A stretch of 64,000 nt of DNA from Candidatus Woesebacteria bacterium (GCA_018062135.1 JAGOSW010000002.1:27849-91848); one strand, 5' to 3'. Counted from the stretch's first letter, positions 8,451 to 17,816 are shown. Translations and numbers: made by a program. The notes: generated by a model from the sequence alone, not told the origin.

Positions 8451-8882
8451 ATGGAAGCTAGAGCAACAATAAAACACACAAAGATTTCACCAAGAAAATT
8501 GCGTTTCTTAACAGATGCAGTAAAATCAATGAAACCAGCAATTGCACTAGAGCATTTAGGACTTAGCCAAAAGAGATCTGCAAAGATCCTTTGGAAAGCG
8601 ATAAAGTCCGCTGTTGATAACGGAAAAACAGTTTATAATATGGTTCCTGAGAAAATGGTGTTTAAAACACTCGCAATTGATGAAGGCATATATCTAAAGA
8701 GATATCGAGCAGGATCAAGAGGAACTGGGAAACCTTACAAGAGAAGAACGTCACACATAACTGTGGTGCTTTCACAAAAAGAAGGTTCAGTAAAAGCAGC
8801 TAAAGCTGAAAGCGCTGAAATAGTTGAAGAGAAGCCAGTATTAGTGGCCGATACAAAGAAACAAGTTACAAAAAAACAATAA
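8451..8882 (+). CDS. rplV: ribosomal protein L22 (uL22)
   Basis: A 143-residue 50S tunnel protein. The start KHTKISPRKLRFL and the hairpin AGSRGTGKPYKRRTSHITVVL are family signatures. A charged tail of about 30 residues (K/E/A-rich) extends the C-terminus beyond the usual ~110. It follows L2 directly because S19 has moved. Confidence 0.95.
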   Translation: MEARATIKHTKISPRKLRFLTDAVKSMKPAIALEHLGLSQKRSAKILWKAIKSAVDNGKTVYNMVPEKMVFKTLAIDEGIYLKRYRAGSRGTGKPYKRRTSHITVVLSQKEGSVKAAKAESAEIVEEKPVLVADTKKQVTKKQ

Positions 8883-8883
8883 T

Positions 8884-9540
8884 ATGGGACAAAAAGTTAA
8901 TCCAATTGGTTTCAGAATGGGGATAACCCGAACATGGGATTCTCGATGGCTTTTTCCTGATAAGAGAACCTTTAAGGAGAATCTTATATCTGATATCGTG
9001 ATCCGAGCTGGAGTTTTCAAGAAATTTAACTTTGCGTTGATAACCCGTGTTGAAATTGAGCGCGCTATTAATAAAATTGTCGTCATTATTCATGCAGTAA
9101 AGCCAGGAATGATTATCGGCCGTGGTGGAAAAGGCTTAGAGGATGTCAAGAAGTTCATTGTTGACAGTATTGGTCAGGACAAGGTTGAGAAGGACAAAAT
9201 GAAAATTGAACTTAGAATTGAACCGGTTAAGAAACCACATTTGAATGCATATTACATTGCATATGATTTGGGAAGCAAGATTGAAAGAAATCTCCCTCAT
9301 AGAGCAGTTATTCATCACACAATGGAAAAAGTAATGGAATCGGGAGCAAAAGGTATAAAGATTCAGATTGGTGGAAGAATTCGTGGTGCCACCATCGCTC
9401 GTTCTGAAAAATATTATGAAGGTACGGTGCCAGTTTCGACAATCCGTGAAGACGTAGATTTTGCAACATACCCAGCCTTAACAAAGTCAGGATATGTCGG
9501 AGTAAAAGTTTGGATAGCAAGAAAACCTGAGGAGGAATAA
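8884..9540 (+). CDS. rpsC: ribosomal protein S3 (uS3)
   Basis: A 218-residue protein of the mRNA entry site. It has an N-terminal GQKVNPIGFRMG, a KH type 2 domain with GMIIGRGGKG (near residue 77), and a C-terminal S3 domain with GRIRGATIARSE. Full length. Confidence 0.97.
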   Translation: MGQKVNPIGFRMGITRTWDSRWLFPDKRTFKENLISDIVIRAGVFKKFNFALITRVEIERAINKIVVIIHAVKPGMIIGRGGKGLEDVKKFIVDSIGQDKVEKDKMKIELRIEPVKKPHLNAYYIAYDLGSKIERNLPHRAVIHHTMEKVMESGAKGIKIQIGGRIRGATIARSEKYYEGTVPVSTIREDVDFATYPALTKSGYVGVKVWIARKPEEE

Positions 9541-9542
9541 AC

Positions 9543-9953
9543 ATGTTACAGCCAAAACGATTAAAACATAGAAGACAGTTTCGAGGAATATATAGAAGAG
9601 TCGCTATTAAGGGGAACCAGGTAAATTTTGGTACCCATGGTATCAAAACTCTTGAGAGCGGCATGATAACAGATAGACAGATAGAAGCTTGCCGCGTAGT
9701 AATGGCAAGAGCGACGAGAAAAGCAGGAAGATTTTGGATGCGCATTTTTCCAGATAGGCCGTATACAAAGAAACCACCTGAGGTAACGATGGGTGCCGGA
9801 AAAGGTGACGTGTCGCATTATGTAGCGATTGTTACACCAGGGAGAATGCTGTACGAAATTGAGGGATTGGATGAAGATTCAATAAAAGTGATGCATAAGA
9901 ATTTAACATCAAAGCTTGGACTTAAAACAAAAGTTATTTTACGCCAAATATGA
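9543..9953 (+). CDS. rplP: ribosomal protein L16 (uL16)
   Basis: A 136-residue protein near the A-site tRNA. LQPKRLKHRRQFRG and the Arg-rich ARATRKAGRFWMRIFPDRPYT region are diagnostic. A GGAGG-like sequence precedes the ATG but is also codons of the S3 tail (E-E-E), so it may not be a selected SD. Confidence 0.97.
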   Translation: MLQPKRLKHRRQFRGIYRRVAIKGNQVNFGTHGIKTLESGMITDRQIEACRVVMARATRKAGRFWMRIFPDRPYTKKPPEVTMGAGKGDVSHYVAIVTPGRMLYEIEGLDEDSIKVMHKNLTSKLGLKTKVILRQI

Positions 9954-10144
9954 AAACTAAAGAATTACAGAAATTAAGGGATCAAAATGCCAATGAGCTT
10001 AGGCTTAGTGCGCAAAAACTTAAAGATGAAATCGCTCGATTGAGTATTGAGGGTTCAGTAAATAAGCCTAAGAACTCAAATGCTTTAGGTGCAAAGAAGA
10101 GAGAATTAGCAGTGATGTTAACAATTATTAACGAAAAAAAATAA
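9950..10144 (+). CDS. rpmC: ribosomal protein L29 (uL29)
   Basis: A 64-residue two-helix protein at the tunnel exit. KTKELQKLRDQNANELRL and the later GAKKRELAVMLTII fit the family. It overlaps the L16 stop by 4 bases (ATGA). Confidence 0.92.
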   Translation: MKTKELQKLRDQNANELRLSAQKLKDEIARLSIEGSVNKPKNSNALGAKKRELAVMLTIINEKK

Positions 10145-10148
10145 TAAC

Positions 10149-10382
10149 ATGGCAAAAGTATTAACTGGAAAAGTAGTCTCAACGAAAATGGAAAAAACTG
10201 CCGTTGTAGAGGTTGAGAAGTCTTTTAAACATAAACTTTATCACAAGATTTTAAAGAGACACAAAAAGTTTAAGGCACATTTGGACGGTACAATAGCAGT
10301 TCAAGATGGTGACAAGGTTGATATTGAAGAAACAAAACCGATCTCAAAAGATAAGCAGTTTAAAGTTATTAAAAAATATTAA
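10149..10382 (+). CDS. rpsQ: ribosomal protein S17 (uS17)
   Basis: A 77-residue OB-fold 16S-binding protein. LTGKVVSTKMEKTAVVEVE and HPLYHKI-like (HKLYHKILKRHKKFKAH) segments are clear. Standard position after L29. Confidence 0.95.
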   Translation: MAKVLTGKVVSTKMEKTAVVEVEKSFKHKLYHKILKRHKKFKAHLDGTIAVQDGDKVDIEETKPISKDKQFKVIKKY

Positions 10383-10389
10383 ATAGAAC

Positions 10390-10764
10390 ATGTTGCAATT
10401 ACGATCAGTTATGAACGTGGCCGATAACAGTGGTGCTAAACAGGCATATATTGTCGGCATCCCTGGGAGAGGTAATATGAAAATTGCCCATATTGGTGAT
10501 ATTGTAACTGCAGTAGTAAAAAAAGCAGATCCCTTCGGTCAAGTAAAAAAAGGTGAAATAGTACATGCAGTTGTCGTTCGCACAAAAAAAGAAACACGAA
10601 GAAAAGATGGAAGCTACATTAGGTTTGACGATAATGCATGCGTGTTGCTAACCGCGCGCGACTCAAAGGACCCAAAGGGAACACGATACTTTGGCCCTTT
10701 GGCACGAGAAGTTAAGGAGCGCGCATTTAATAAGATTGCAAGTTTAGCGACCGAAATTTATTAA
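10390..10764 (+). CDS. rplN: ribosomal protein L14 (uL14)
   Basis: A 124-residue subunit-interface protein. NVADNSGAKQAYIVGI near the start and GTRYFGPLAREV near the end are family signatures. Standard position. Confidence 0.97.
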   Translation: MLQLRSVMNVADNSGAKQAYIVGIPGRGNMKIAHIGDIVTAVVKKADPFGQVKKGEIVHAVVVRTKKETRRKDGSYIRFDDNACVLLTARDSKDPKGTRYFGPLAREVKERAFNKIASLATEIY

Positions 10765-10769
10765 TAACC

Positions 10770-11078
10770 ATGAAAATTAAAAAAGGCGACAAAGTTCGCA
10801 TCATAACCGGTAAAGACAAGGGTCGCGAAGGAACAATAGAAAAAGTCTATGAAGCTAAGAATAAGGTTTTGATTGCTGGAGTTAATATCTATAAGAGACA
10901 CGTAAAAAAGAGTGATCAGTTTCCACAGGGAGGAATTATTGAACTTCCACGACCTATGGATGCATCAAATGTCATGCTCATTAGTCAATCAACAAAGAAA
11001 GTTACGAGAGTTGGGTATGTTATTGAAGGAAACAAGAAATTTAGAGTTGAGAGAAAAACGAAAGAAAGAATTAAATAA
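10770..11078 (+). CDS. rplX: ribosomal protein L24 (uL24)
   Basis: A 102-residue assembly-initiator protein with an N-terminal KOW motif (KKGDKVRIITGKDKGREG) and the NIYKRHVKKSDQFPQGGII segment. Confidence 0.95.
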   Translation: MKIKKGDKVRIITGKDKGREGTIEKVYEAKNKVLIAGVNIYKRHVKKSDQFPQGGIIELPRPMDASNVMLISQSTKKVTRVGYVIEGNKKFRVERKTKERIK

Positions 11079-11089
11079 ATTTATAAAAC

Positions 11090-11626
11090 ATGAAACTTAA
11101 AGAGCACTATACAAACGAGGTCGCAGATAAGCTTTACAAGGAGCTTGATCTGAAAAATAAACATTTGATACCTAAGATCCAAAAAGTGGTACTAAATATT
11201 GGTTGTGGTGAGGGCGCCACAAGTAAAGCTACTGTCGAGCACGTGCTTAGTGATCTCGCACAAATCGCTGGTCAGAAGCCAATCATAGCTCATGCGAGAA
11301 AATCTGTCGCTGCATTTAAAATCAGAAAAGGTATGCCAATTGGCGCTAAAGTAACACTTCGTGGCGATAAAATGTACGACTTCTTGGAGAAATTCTTGAA
11401 AATCGTTCTTCCTCGTATCCGTGATTTTAGAGGTATTCCTGCGAAGAGCTTGGATGGACGCGGAAACCTTAATATCGGCATGGCCGATCAGACGCTGTTT
11501 CCTGAGATAGATTATGATAAAATAGACAAGATTAGAGGATTAGAGATAACTCTTGTGACATCTGTAACTTCAGATGCTCATGCCCGCAAACTATTAGAAG
11601 AGATGGGATTAGTTTTTGTTGACTAA
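11090..11626 (+). CDS. rplE: ribosomal protein L5 (uL5)
   Basis: A 178-residue 5S rRNA-binding protein. [53 protein letters not shown] and the [16 protein letters not shown] [12 protein letters not shown] segment are all present. Confidence 0.97.
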   Translation: MKLKEHYTNEVADKLYKELDLKNKHLIPKIQKVVLNIGCGEGATSKATVEHVLSDLAQIAGQKPIIAHARKSVAAFKIRKGMPIGAKVTLRGDKMYDFLEKFLKIVLPRIRDFRGIPAKSLDGRGNLNIGMADQTLFPEIDYDKIDKIRGLEITLVTSVTSDAHARKLLEEMGLVFVD

Positions 11627-11631
11627 AAAAT

Positions 11632-11901
11632 ATGGCTAAAAAAGGAATGTTAGAGAAAGAAAAAAGACGAGAAAAACTCGTTGCTAAATATGCTGCCTTG
11701 CATGATGAGCTAAAGGCTAAAGGAGACTATGTTTCCCTCGCTGCTCTTCCCCGCAATGCAAGTGCAACACGACTAAGAAATAGATGCGGCATAACCGGCC
11801 GAAGCCGTGGATATATGAGAAGATTCGGCCTTTCAAGAATTGTATTTAGAGAGAAAGCATTAAGAGGAGAGATTCCTGGAGTTAAAAAGATTTCTTGGTA
11901 A
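11632..11901 (+). CDS. rpsN: ribosomal protein S14 (uS14), zinc-free long form
   Basis: An 89-residue 30S head protein. It is the long C-minus type: the CxxC pairs of the short zinc form are missing, and [23 protein letters not shown] is intact. S19 follows after 3 bases, which is unusual. Confidence 0.95.
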   Translation: MAKKGMLEKEKRREKLVAKYAALHDELKAKGDYVSLAALPRNASATRLRNRCGITGRSRGYMRRFGLSRIVFREKALRGEIPGVKKISW

Positions 11902-11904
11902 CCT

Positions 11905-12189
11905 ATGTCACGATCAGCTAAAAAAGGACCATATATAGACGCAAAGTTGCAGATAAAGATTCAGAAGCAAAAAGATTCTGGCGATCGTTCAGTAATAAAA
12001 ACCTGGGCACGACGTTCGCAGGTTTCACCAGATTTTGTTGGTCATAAGCTAGCGATCCATGATGGAAGAAAGTTCGTCGAAATTTTTGTAAGCGAGGGTA
12101 TGGTCGGTCATAGATTGGGAGAATTTGCTTTAAGTAGAACATTTAGAACACACGGAAAGGTTACTAAGCGTGTATTAGAAAAGACGTAA
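11905..12189 (+). CDS. rpsS: ribosomal protein S19 (uS19), displaced
   Basis: A 94-residue 30S head protein. SRSAKKGPYIDAKL, TWARRSQVSPDFVGHKLAIHDGRKF and the GHRLGEFALSRTF end are diagnostic. In nearly all bacteria this gene lies between L2 and L22; here it sits between S14 and S8 with tight 3- and 7-base gaps, so it is fully part of the operon and is not a second copy. Confidence 0.96.
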   Translation: MSRSAKKGPYIDAKLQIKIQKQKDSGDRSVIKTWARRSQVSPDFVGHKLAIHDGRKFVEIFVSEGMVGHRLGEFALSRTFRTHGKVTKRVLEKT

Positions 12190-12196
12190 TACTATT

Positions 12197-12586
12197 ATGA
12201 CAAGTTTAATTATCGATCTTGTAATCAGAATTAAAAATGGTTATATGGCTGAAAAGCCTTCTATTGCATGTCGCTATTCAATGTTGAATACAAATGTCTT
12301 GACTCTTTTAAAGAGAGAAAAATACATCAAAGATTTTTCCATTCAAGAAGACGGTCCTAAAAAAGATATAACTATTGAACTTTTATATCCGAATAATAAA
12401 CCCGCACTAAGAGGGGTAAAGATATTATCTAAGCCAGGCAGACGAACATATAATCGACTTCAAGATATGCGCCCGGTACTGGGAGGTTTAGGAATGTCGG
12501 TTCTTTCTACTTCTAAAGGAATTATGTCAGATAGAGAAGCCCGCACAAGTAAAATGGGCGGAGAAATTCTTTTTCAAATTTGGTAA
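12197..12586 (+). CDS. rpsH: ribosomal protein S8 (uS8)
   Basis: A 129-residue 16S central-domain protein. DLVIRIKNGYMAEKPS at the start and the C-terminal GLGMSVLSTSKGIMSDREAR motif are typical. Confidence 0.96.
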   Translation: MTSLIIDLVIRIKNGYMAEKPSIACRYSMLNTNVLTLLKREKYIKDFSIQEDGPKKDITIELLYPNNKPALRGVKILSKPGRRTYNRLQDMRPVLGGLGMSVLSTSKGIMSDREARTSKMGGEILFQIW

Positions 12587-12592
12587 TTACAT

Positions 12593-13132
12593 ATGTCACG
12601 AATAGGAAATAAACCAGTAATAATTACAGATGGTGTTCAGGTAAGCCTGGCAGATTCTATTATTAATGTGAAGGGTTCACAGGGAGAAATGTCTGTAGAA
12701 GTTCCTGAAGGAATTATTGTAGACATAAAAGATGGATTGGTAGATGTCACAAGATCAAATAATGTAAAGTCAACAAAGGCACTACATGGTCTTATTAGAT
12801 GTCTTATTCAAAATGCGGTAACCGGGGTTACAAAGACATGGGAAAAAAAACTTGAAGTTATTGGAACGGGATATAAAGTAAAGCTACAAGGTAGAGATTT
12901 AGTTTTCGATGTTGGCTTTTCACATTCCGTTACTTTTAAGAGCATTGAAAATATTCAATTTGGTGTTCAAGCAAACGTAGTTACCATATCTGGTTCAGAC
13001 AAACAGAAAGTTGGTCAAGCGGCAAATAAAATAAAGTCGATTAGAAAGCCTGATCCTTACAAAGGAAAAGGAATCCGATATGAAGGTGAGTTCATTAAAT
13101 TAAAGCCAGGCAAAAAGGCTAAAACAGCATAA
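12593..13132 (+). CDS. rplF: ribosomal protein L6 (uL6)
   Basis: A 179-residue protein near the factor-binding site, with two repeated domains. SRIGNKPV at the start and RKPDPYKGKGIRYEGE near the end are the family signature. Confidence 0.97.
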   Translation: MSRIGNKPVIITDGVQVSLADSIINVKGSQGEMSVEVPEGIIVDIKDGLVDVTRSNNVKSTKALHGLIRCLIQNAVTGVTKTWEKKLEVIGTGYKVKLQGRDLVFDVGFSHSVTFKSIENIQFGVQANVVTISGSDKQKVGQAANKIKSIRKPDPYKGKGIRYEGEFIKLKPGKKAKTA

Positions 13133-13137
13133 GTAAC

Positions 13138-13491
13138 ATGAAAAATAAAGTATTATTACGTAGAAAAAGGGTACAGAAGAGAGTGAGATCAAAGATTATT
13201 CGCCAATCTGCGTATCCACGATTGTCGGTACATCGTACAAATAAGCATATTTATGCACAGGTTATTGACGATCATAAAATGACAACTCTTGTATCTGCAA
13301 GTGATACAACAGCTAAAGATGGAGAGAAGCTAAACTCAACTCAAAAAGCGCAGTATGTAGGAAAGACAATTGCAGAACTTATGAAAAAAGAAAAGATAAC
13401 ACAAGTCGTCTTTGATAGAGGCGCCTATCCTTACAAAGGAAGAATTAAAGTTTTGGCGGAATCAGTTCGTGAAGGCGGTATCACAATTTAA
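13138..13491 (+). CDS. rplR: ribosomal protein L18 (uL18)
   Basis: A 117-residue 5S rRNA-binding protein. PRLSVHRTNKHIYAQVIDD and VVFDRGAYPYKGRIKVLAE are clear signatures. Confidence 0.96.
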   Translation: MKNKVLLRRKRVQKRVRSKIIRQSAYPRLSVHRTNKHIYAQVIDDHKMTTLVSASDTTAKDGEKLNSTQKAQYVGKTIAELMKKEKITQVVFDRGAYPYKGRIKVLAESVREGGITI

Positions 13492-13499
13492 AAAAAATT

Positions 13500-13982
13500 A
13501 TGGATAACAGAAATCGAAATAATAACCAAAGACAGAGAAGAGAACCTCAAGATGGTATTGAGGAGAAGGTTCTTTTAATTCGCCGACTATCAAAAAAGAC
13601 AAAAGGTGGAAACTATATAAGTTTTTCTGCTCTTGTTGTTGTCGGTGATAATATAAGTAAAGTTGGCATTGGGTTGGGTCGCGGACTTGAGGTTCCACAA
13701 GCAATCAGAAAAGCTATCTTATATGCACGTAAACATATGATTGAAATCCCAGTATATGAAGAAACTTTGCCACATGATGTAAAAGTAAAATTCAAGGCTT
13801 CGAATATTATTCTAAAGCCAGCTCCTAAAGGTGCAGGTTTGAAAGTAGGAAGTGTTGTTCGCTCGATTTTATCTCTTGGAGGCGTTAAAAATGCATCAGG
13901 AAAGATTCTTGGATCACGAAATCAGATATCGAATGTGTATGCAGTAATGAAGGCGTTAGAAAGTTTGAAAGCACGAACATAA
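13500..13982 (+). CDS. rpsE: ribosomal protein S5 (uS5)
   Basis: A 160-residue 30S decoding-fidelity protein. The double-stranded RNA-binding part (RRLSKKTKGGNYISFSALV) and the C-terminal GAGLKVGSVVRSILSLGGVKN are conserved. L15 begins 4 bases after the stop, where L30 would lie in most other bacteria. Confidence 0.96.
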   Translation: MDNRNRNNNQRQRREPQDGIEEKVLLIRRLSKKTKGGNYISFSALVVVGDNISKVGIGLGRGLEVPQAIRKAILYARKHMIEIPVYEETLPHDVKVKFKASNIILKPAPKGAGLKVGSVVRSILSLGGVKNASGKILGSRNQISNVYAVMKALESLKART

Positions 13983-13986
13983 TACA

Positions 13987-14433
13987 ATGACACAACTACA
14001 TACCCTTACAAAAATAGTAGAAACAAAAAAGAAAAGACTCGGAAGAGGTTTGGGTAGTGGCGCAGGTGCAAAATCCGGCCGAGGTACAACAAGACATCAA
14101 AAAGCTCGTGGGAAAATTCCACTTCATTTTGAAGGTGGTCAAAACCGATCAGTAAAAAGATATCCGCTTCTTAGAGGTAAAGGTAGAAATAAGTCGGTCC
14201 AGCCAAAAGCAATTACTATTAACTTAGATGATGTTTCAGTATTCGAGGCTAATGCTACGGTTACTGTCGAAGCACTTATTGAAAAACAAATAATAGACAT
14301 GTCAGCGAGGAAAAGAGGTGTTAAAATGGTATCTAGTGGAACCATTTCGGTTCCGTTACAGATTGCACTTCCTGTTTCACGCGTGGCTAAGGATAAGATT
14401 GAACAAGCAGGAGGCGCGGTGGTCGTCTTATGA
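13987..14433 (+). CDS. rplO: ribosomal protein L15 (uL15)
   Basis: A 148-residue 50S assembly protein. The glycine-rich [24 protein letters not shown] and FEGGQ segments are diagnostic. The stop overlaps the secY start by 4 bases (ATGA). Confidence 0.96.
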   Translation: MTQLHTLTKIVETKKKRLGRGLGSGAGAKSGRGTTRHQKARGKIPLHFEGGQNRSVKRYPLLRGKGRNKSVQPKAITINLDDVSVFEANATVTVEALIEKQIIDMSARKRGVKMVSSGTISVPLQIALPVSRVAKDKIEQAGGAVVVL

Positions 14434-15716
14434 ATAATCCGTTCCAAAAACTAAAACTTTTCTTAAAAGACCCTGCTCTTCGCAGAAAAATATTCATTAC
14501 ATTCTTTATTATTGCAATATTTCGAGTATTCGCATATCTTCCAGTTCCGGTTGTAGATCGCGAAGCCCTACGAAGTCTTTTTTCTTCAAATCAATTCTTT
14601 GCCTTACTTGATATATTCTCAGGAGGTACTCTTATTAACTTTTCTGTAATGGCCTTGGGACTCGGACCGTACATTAATGCTTCAATCATTATTCAGCTTA
14701 TGACACTTGTTGTTCCGCAGTTAGAAGCACTCTCAAAAGAGGGAGAATTTGGACGTACAAAAATTAATCAATACACACGTTTACTGGCCTTGCCCATTAC
14801 CATTGTTCAAGCAATAGGTATGTATGTTGTGCTAAGGAATCAACAAGTTATATCAAGTCTAGGATTTATAGAATTTATAGCATTCTTAGTTACATTGACT
14901 GCGGGGTCATTTGTTCTACTTTGGTTTGGTGAAATTATCTCTGAATATGGTATCGGAAACGGTGTCTCTATGCTTATCTTTGCGGGTATCGTCGCAAGAA
15001 TACCAGTGGTTGCAAGTCAAGCTCTCTTTACTTCGAATTCCGAAAACTTTATTACAACAGCAATAATTCTAGGATTAATGTTCATCGTTATCGCCGGTGT
15101 TGTTTTTGTGAATCAGGCTATAAGAAAAGTACCGATTTACTATGCTAAGAGGATTAAAGGGAATAGAGTTTATCAAGGTGCGAGTAATTTCCTCCCGCTT
15201 AAGCTTAACCAAGCAGGAGTTATCCCAATCATTTTTGCTATCTCATTTGTATTATTCCCCCAGCTAATTGGTAACTTTTTAGCAGGGGTTAATAACCCTG
15301 CAGTTGCAGGATTCGCGCGATTTCTTACAGAAACATTTAATCCTCAAGGCCCTATTTACAACATACTTTACTTTTTATTAGTTGTGGCATTTACTTATTT
15401 TTATACCATCATTGTATTTAATCCAGAAAAAATTTCGGATGAGATTCAAAAACATGGTGGCTTTATTCCAGGAATTCGCCCTGGCCAGGCAACTCGAGCA
15501 TACTTGCAAAGCATATTAATTAAAATAACAACAGTTGGTGCACTTTTCCTTGGCACAATTGCCATATTACCTGCTATAATTGCAGGGTTAACCGGAACTA
15601 GTAATTTAGTTATCGGAGGAACAGGAGTACTTATCGTAGTTTCGGTAGTCTTGGAAACATTCAAGGTTCTTGAAACCCAGGTCGCTATGAAGCACTACGA
15701 CAAATATACCCGTTAA
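14430..15716 (+). CDS. secY: preprotein translocase subunit SecY
   Basis: A 428-residue channel of the Sec translocase. Ten hydrophobic segments are visible; the plug region ([27 protein letters not shown]) and the cytosolic loop with [22 protein letters not shown] are family signatures. Translation is coupled to L15. SecA begins at 63270 in the same window. Confidence 0.97.
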   Translation: MNNPFQKLKLFLKDPALRRKIFITFFIIAIFRVFAYLPVPVVDREALRSLFSSNQFFALLDIFSGGTLINFSVMALGLGPYINASIIIQLMTLVVPQLEALSKEGEFGRTKINQYTRLLALPITIVQAIGMYVVLRNQQVISSLGFIEFIAFLVTLTAGSFVLLWFGEIISEYGIGNGVSMLIFAGIVARIPVVASQALFTSNSENFITTAIILGLMFIVIAGVVFVNQAIRKVPIYYAKRIKGNRVYQGASNFLPLKLNQAGVIPIIFAISFVLFPQLIGNFLAGVNNPAVAGFARFLTETFNPQGPIYNILYFLLVVAFTYFYTIIVFNPEKISDEIQKHGGFIPGIRPGQATRAYLQSILIKITTVGALFLGTIAILPAIIAGLTGTSNLVIGGTGVLIVVSVVLETFKVLETQVAMKHYDKYTR

Positions 15717-15732
15717 TAATCTATTCTGAATT

Positions 15733-15906
15733 ATGGCTAAAAAAGGACAGAGACTACAATTCGGATTGCAATGTACCGTATGTAACAATGTTAACTACGT
15801 TACTGAACGCAATAAGCAGAATACCCAGGAAGCTCTCAAGCTTTCCAAATATTGCCAGAGTTGCAAGAAGCATACCGAACACAAAGAGCGAAAAAAACTT
15901 GACTAA
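15733..15906 (+). CDS. rpmG: ribosomal protein L33 (bL33), zinc-binding form
   Basis: A 57-residue 50S E-site protein. Two CxxC pairs (C14/C17, C41/C44) form a zinc ribbon, and KYCQSCKKHTEHKE is typical. It sits between secY and adk, an unusual place, since many bacteria keep rpmG with rpmB or near secE. Confidence 0.93.
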   Translation: MAKKGQRLQFGLQCTVCNNVNYVTERNKQNTQEALKLSKYCQSCKKHTEHKERKKLD

Positions 15907-15909
15907 TAC

Positions 15910-17043
15910 ATGAAACTCGTTTTAATTGGAATACCCGGCGCTGGAAAGTCGACTCAAGGCAGTTTATTGTCTCGTCAACTTGGAGTACCCTATCTTTCTA
16001 CAGGTCACATCTTCCGTATTATCGCTAAGGAAAAAACTACTATTGGACGTTATGTAAAAGAAACTATGAACTCCGGTCTTTTAATTCCTGATGAGGAGAC
16101 TATTCCTATAGTGGAAGACTACTTATCACGAAGAGAGTATAAAAAAGGCTATATTTTAGATGGATTTCCCCGCACCTTAAATCAAGCTAAAAAGTTTAAG
16201 AGCGATCTCGATAAAATAATATATTTGGAGCTACCAGATAAAGAAGCCCTGTGGCGCATTGCATATCGAACAGAAGATGCGCGCGATGATCAAACCGTAG
16301 CTGCTGTAATGAAAAGAATTGAAATATTCAATGAAGTAACAAAGCCTGTCATTTCTCACTTTGATGAAAAAGGAAAGCTTATCCGTATTGATGGGACAAA
16401 AAGTATTGAGGATGTTAATAAGGAGATACTAAAGCTACTAGGAAAGGAATTTTATAAGAATAAGGTTCGTTCATGGAAGCAGAAGCAAAAAATCATTCTT
16501 GCAGTTACTGGGTTACCAGGCTCTGGGAAAACCGAAGCGACTACTTACTTTAAAAGTAAAAAACTACCGGTTGTTCATTTTGGGAACATAATCAATGATT
16601 TAGTAGCTGAGCGTAAACTTGCACATACTGAGGATGTTCATAAATTAGTTCGTATGGAAGTACGCGAGAAATATGGCATGGAGGCAATGGCAGTATTGAG
16701 TAAAGAGAAGATTAAAAAGTCGCTTGAAAAAGAAACATTGGTAGTTCTTGATGGGTTGTATTCGTTTGAAGAATACCAATATCTTAAGAAAGAATTTAAA
16801 GACGTCAAGGTTGTATTGTTAGTGCTTTGGGCAGATAAGAAACTTCGTTACGATCGAGTTGAAAAAAGAAAGGATCGAAGAGGACTAGCTAATGAGGAGC
16901 GTGACTTGAATGAGATTTTACAAGCTAACAAAGGCCCTACCCTTGCATTTGCAGATTTTATGGTTATTAACGATGGGTCCATGCACGATCTTCAGGCAAA
17001 GCTAGAAGAGGTTTATCGCGATGTGTACTTCTCTCTTGAATAA
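15910..17043 (+). CDS. adenylate kinase fused to a UPF0200/dephospho-CoA-kinase-like P-loop domain
   Basis: A 377-residue protein with two P-loop kinase domains. Residues 1-~185 are adenylate kinase (ATP + AMP = 2 ADP): P-loop GIPGAGKST, GLLIPDEET, DGFPRT, and a short LID with RDDQTVAAVMKRI. Residues ~195-377 begin with a second Walker A, GLPGSGKT (201-208), then PVVHFGNIINDLV, VRMEVREKYGMEAMA, VVLDGLYS and VEKRKDRRG, a pattern I associate with UPF0200, an archaeal-type family near dephospho-CoA kinase. adk is standard after secY; the second domain is not. Its substrate is unknown. Confidence 0.85.
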   Translation: MKLVLIGIPGAGKSTQGSLLSRQLGVPYLSTGHIFRIIAKEKTTIGRYVKETMNSGLLIPDEETIPIVEDYLSRREYKKGYILDGFPRTLNQAKKFKSDLDKIIYLELPDKEALWRIAYRTEDARDDQTVAAVMKRIEIFNEVTKPVISHFDEKGKLIRIDGTKSIEDVNKEILKLLGKEFYKNKVRSWKQKQKIILAVTGLPGSGKTEATTYFKSKKLPVVHFGNIINDLVAERKLAHTEDVHKLVRMEVREKYGMEAMAVLSKEKIKKSLEKETLVVLDGLYSFEEYQYLKKEFKDVKVVLLVLWADKKLRYDRVEKRKDRRGLANEERDLNEILQANKGPTLAFADFMVINDGSMHDLQAKLEEVYRDVYFSLE

Positions 17044-17046
17044 GAC

Positions 17047-17793
17047 ATGATTCACTACAAAACAAAACAGCAAATCGCTGATATGCAATATGGTGGCTCC
17101 ATACTCCATGATGTTCTGCAGGATGCAGCGGCGATGGTTGAACCAGGAATAACCACTAAGCATATTGATAGTTTTATTGATGCATACATTACCTCAAAAG
17201 GGGGAGAAGCTGGTTTTAAGCGAGTAGAAGGCTATTTGTGGGCAAGCTGTATCTGTGTAAATCAGCAAATAGTACACACGCCACCCACAAACCGTGTCAT
17301 AAAAGATGGCGATGTGGTAACCATTGATGCTGGAGTTTTTTACAAAGGTCTCCATACTGATTCTGCGATTACTGTTCAGGCTGGAAATCAAACACCCGAA
17401 GTGACAAAGTTTTTAGAAACAGGCAAAGTCGCTTTACGAAAAGCCTTAGCTGTGGCGACTAAAGGTCAAAGAATTGGACATATTTCAAAAGCTTTGCAGT
17501 CGACAATCGAAGATGCGGGCTATTCTATTGTTCGCGAGCTTACGGGGCATGGTGTTGGAAAAGAGCTTCATGAAGACCCATACGTACCATGCTTTGTTAA
17601 TAGACCTGCTGAAAAAACACTACTTTTAGAACCTGGACTGGTGATTGCTGTTGAAGTAATGTATGCTATGGGGGGTGGCGAGATGGCATATGAAGCAGAT
17701 GAATGGTCAATAAAAACGACCGATAACTCGCTTGCAGCATGCTTCGAACACTCAGTTGCAATCACTGAAAATGGGTCTTTAATTTTAACCTAG
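17047..17793 (+). CDS. map: type I methionine aminopeptidase
   Basis: A 248-residue metallo-enzyme removing initiator Met. Metal ligands are visible in order: D in TIDAG, D in HTDSA, H in TGHGVG, E in AVEVMY (commonly EPM) and E in FEHSVAIT; the upstream H of NQQIVH is also present. It lies 3 bases after the adk fusion, in the usual secY-adk-map-infA order. Confidence 0.96.
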   Translation: MIHYKTKQQIADMQYGGSILHDVLQDAAAMVEPGITTKHIDSFIDAYITSKGGEAGFKRVEGYLWASCICVNQQIVHTPPTNRVIKDGDVVTIDAGVFYKGLHTDSAITVQAGNQTPEVTKFLETGKVALRKALAVATKGQRIGHISKALQSTIEDAGYSIVRELTGHGVGKELHEDPYVPCFVNRPAEKTLLLEPGLVIAVEVMYAMGGGEMAYEADEWSIKTTDNSLAACFEHSVAITENGSLILT

Positions 17794-17801
17794 TAGTGTG
17801 G

Positions 17802-17812
17802 TACAATATAAT
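17802..17812 (+). promoter_or_regulatory. -10 region of infA, leaderless
   Basis: Overlapping TACAAT (17802-17807) and TATAAT (17807-17812) boxes lie 9 and 4 bases before the infA ATG at 17817, and no SD is present. This suggests an internal promoter giving a leaderless mRNA. Confidence 0.5.
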
Positions 17813-17816
17813 CTTT

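Noticed and set aside
9524-9537. SD of L16
   Set aside because: The purine run before the L16 start is also the Glu codons ending S3, and neighbouring ribosomal genes have no SD, so selection for an SD is not shown.
9308-9745. 145-residue minus-strand frame opposite S3 and L16
   Set aside because: A shadow of two well-conserved ribosomal genes in the other strand, with no promoter or SD.
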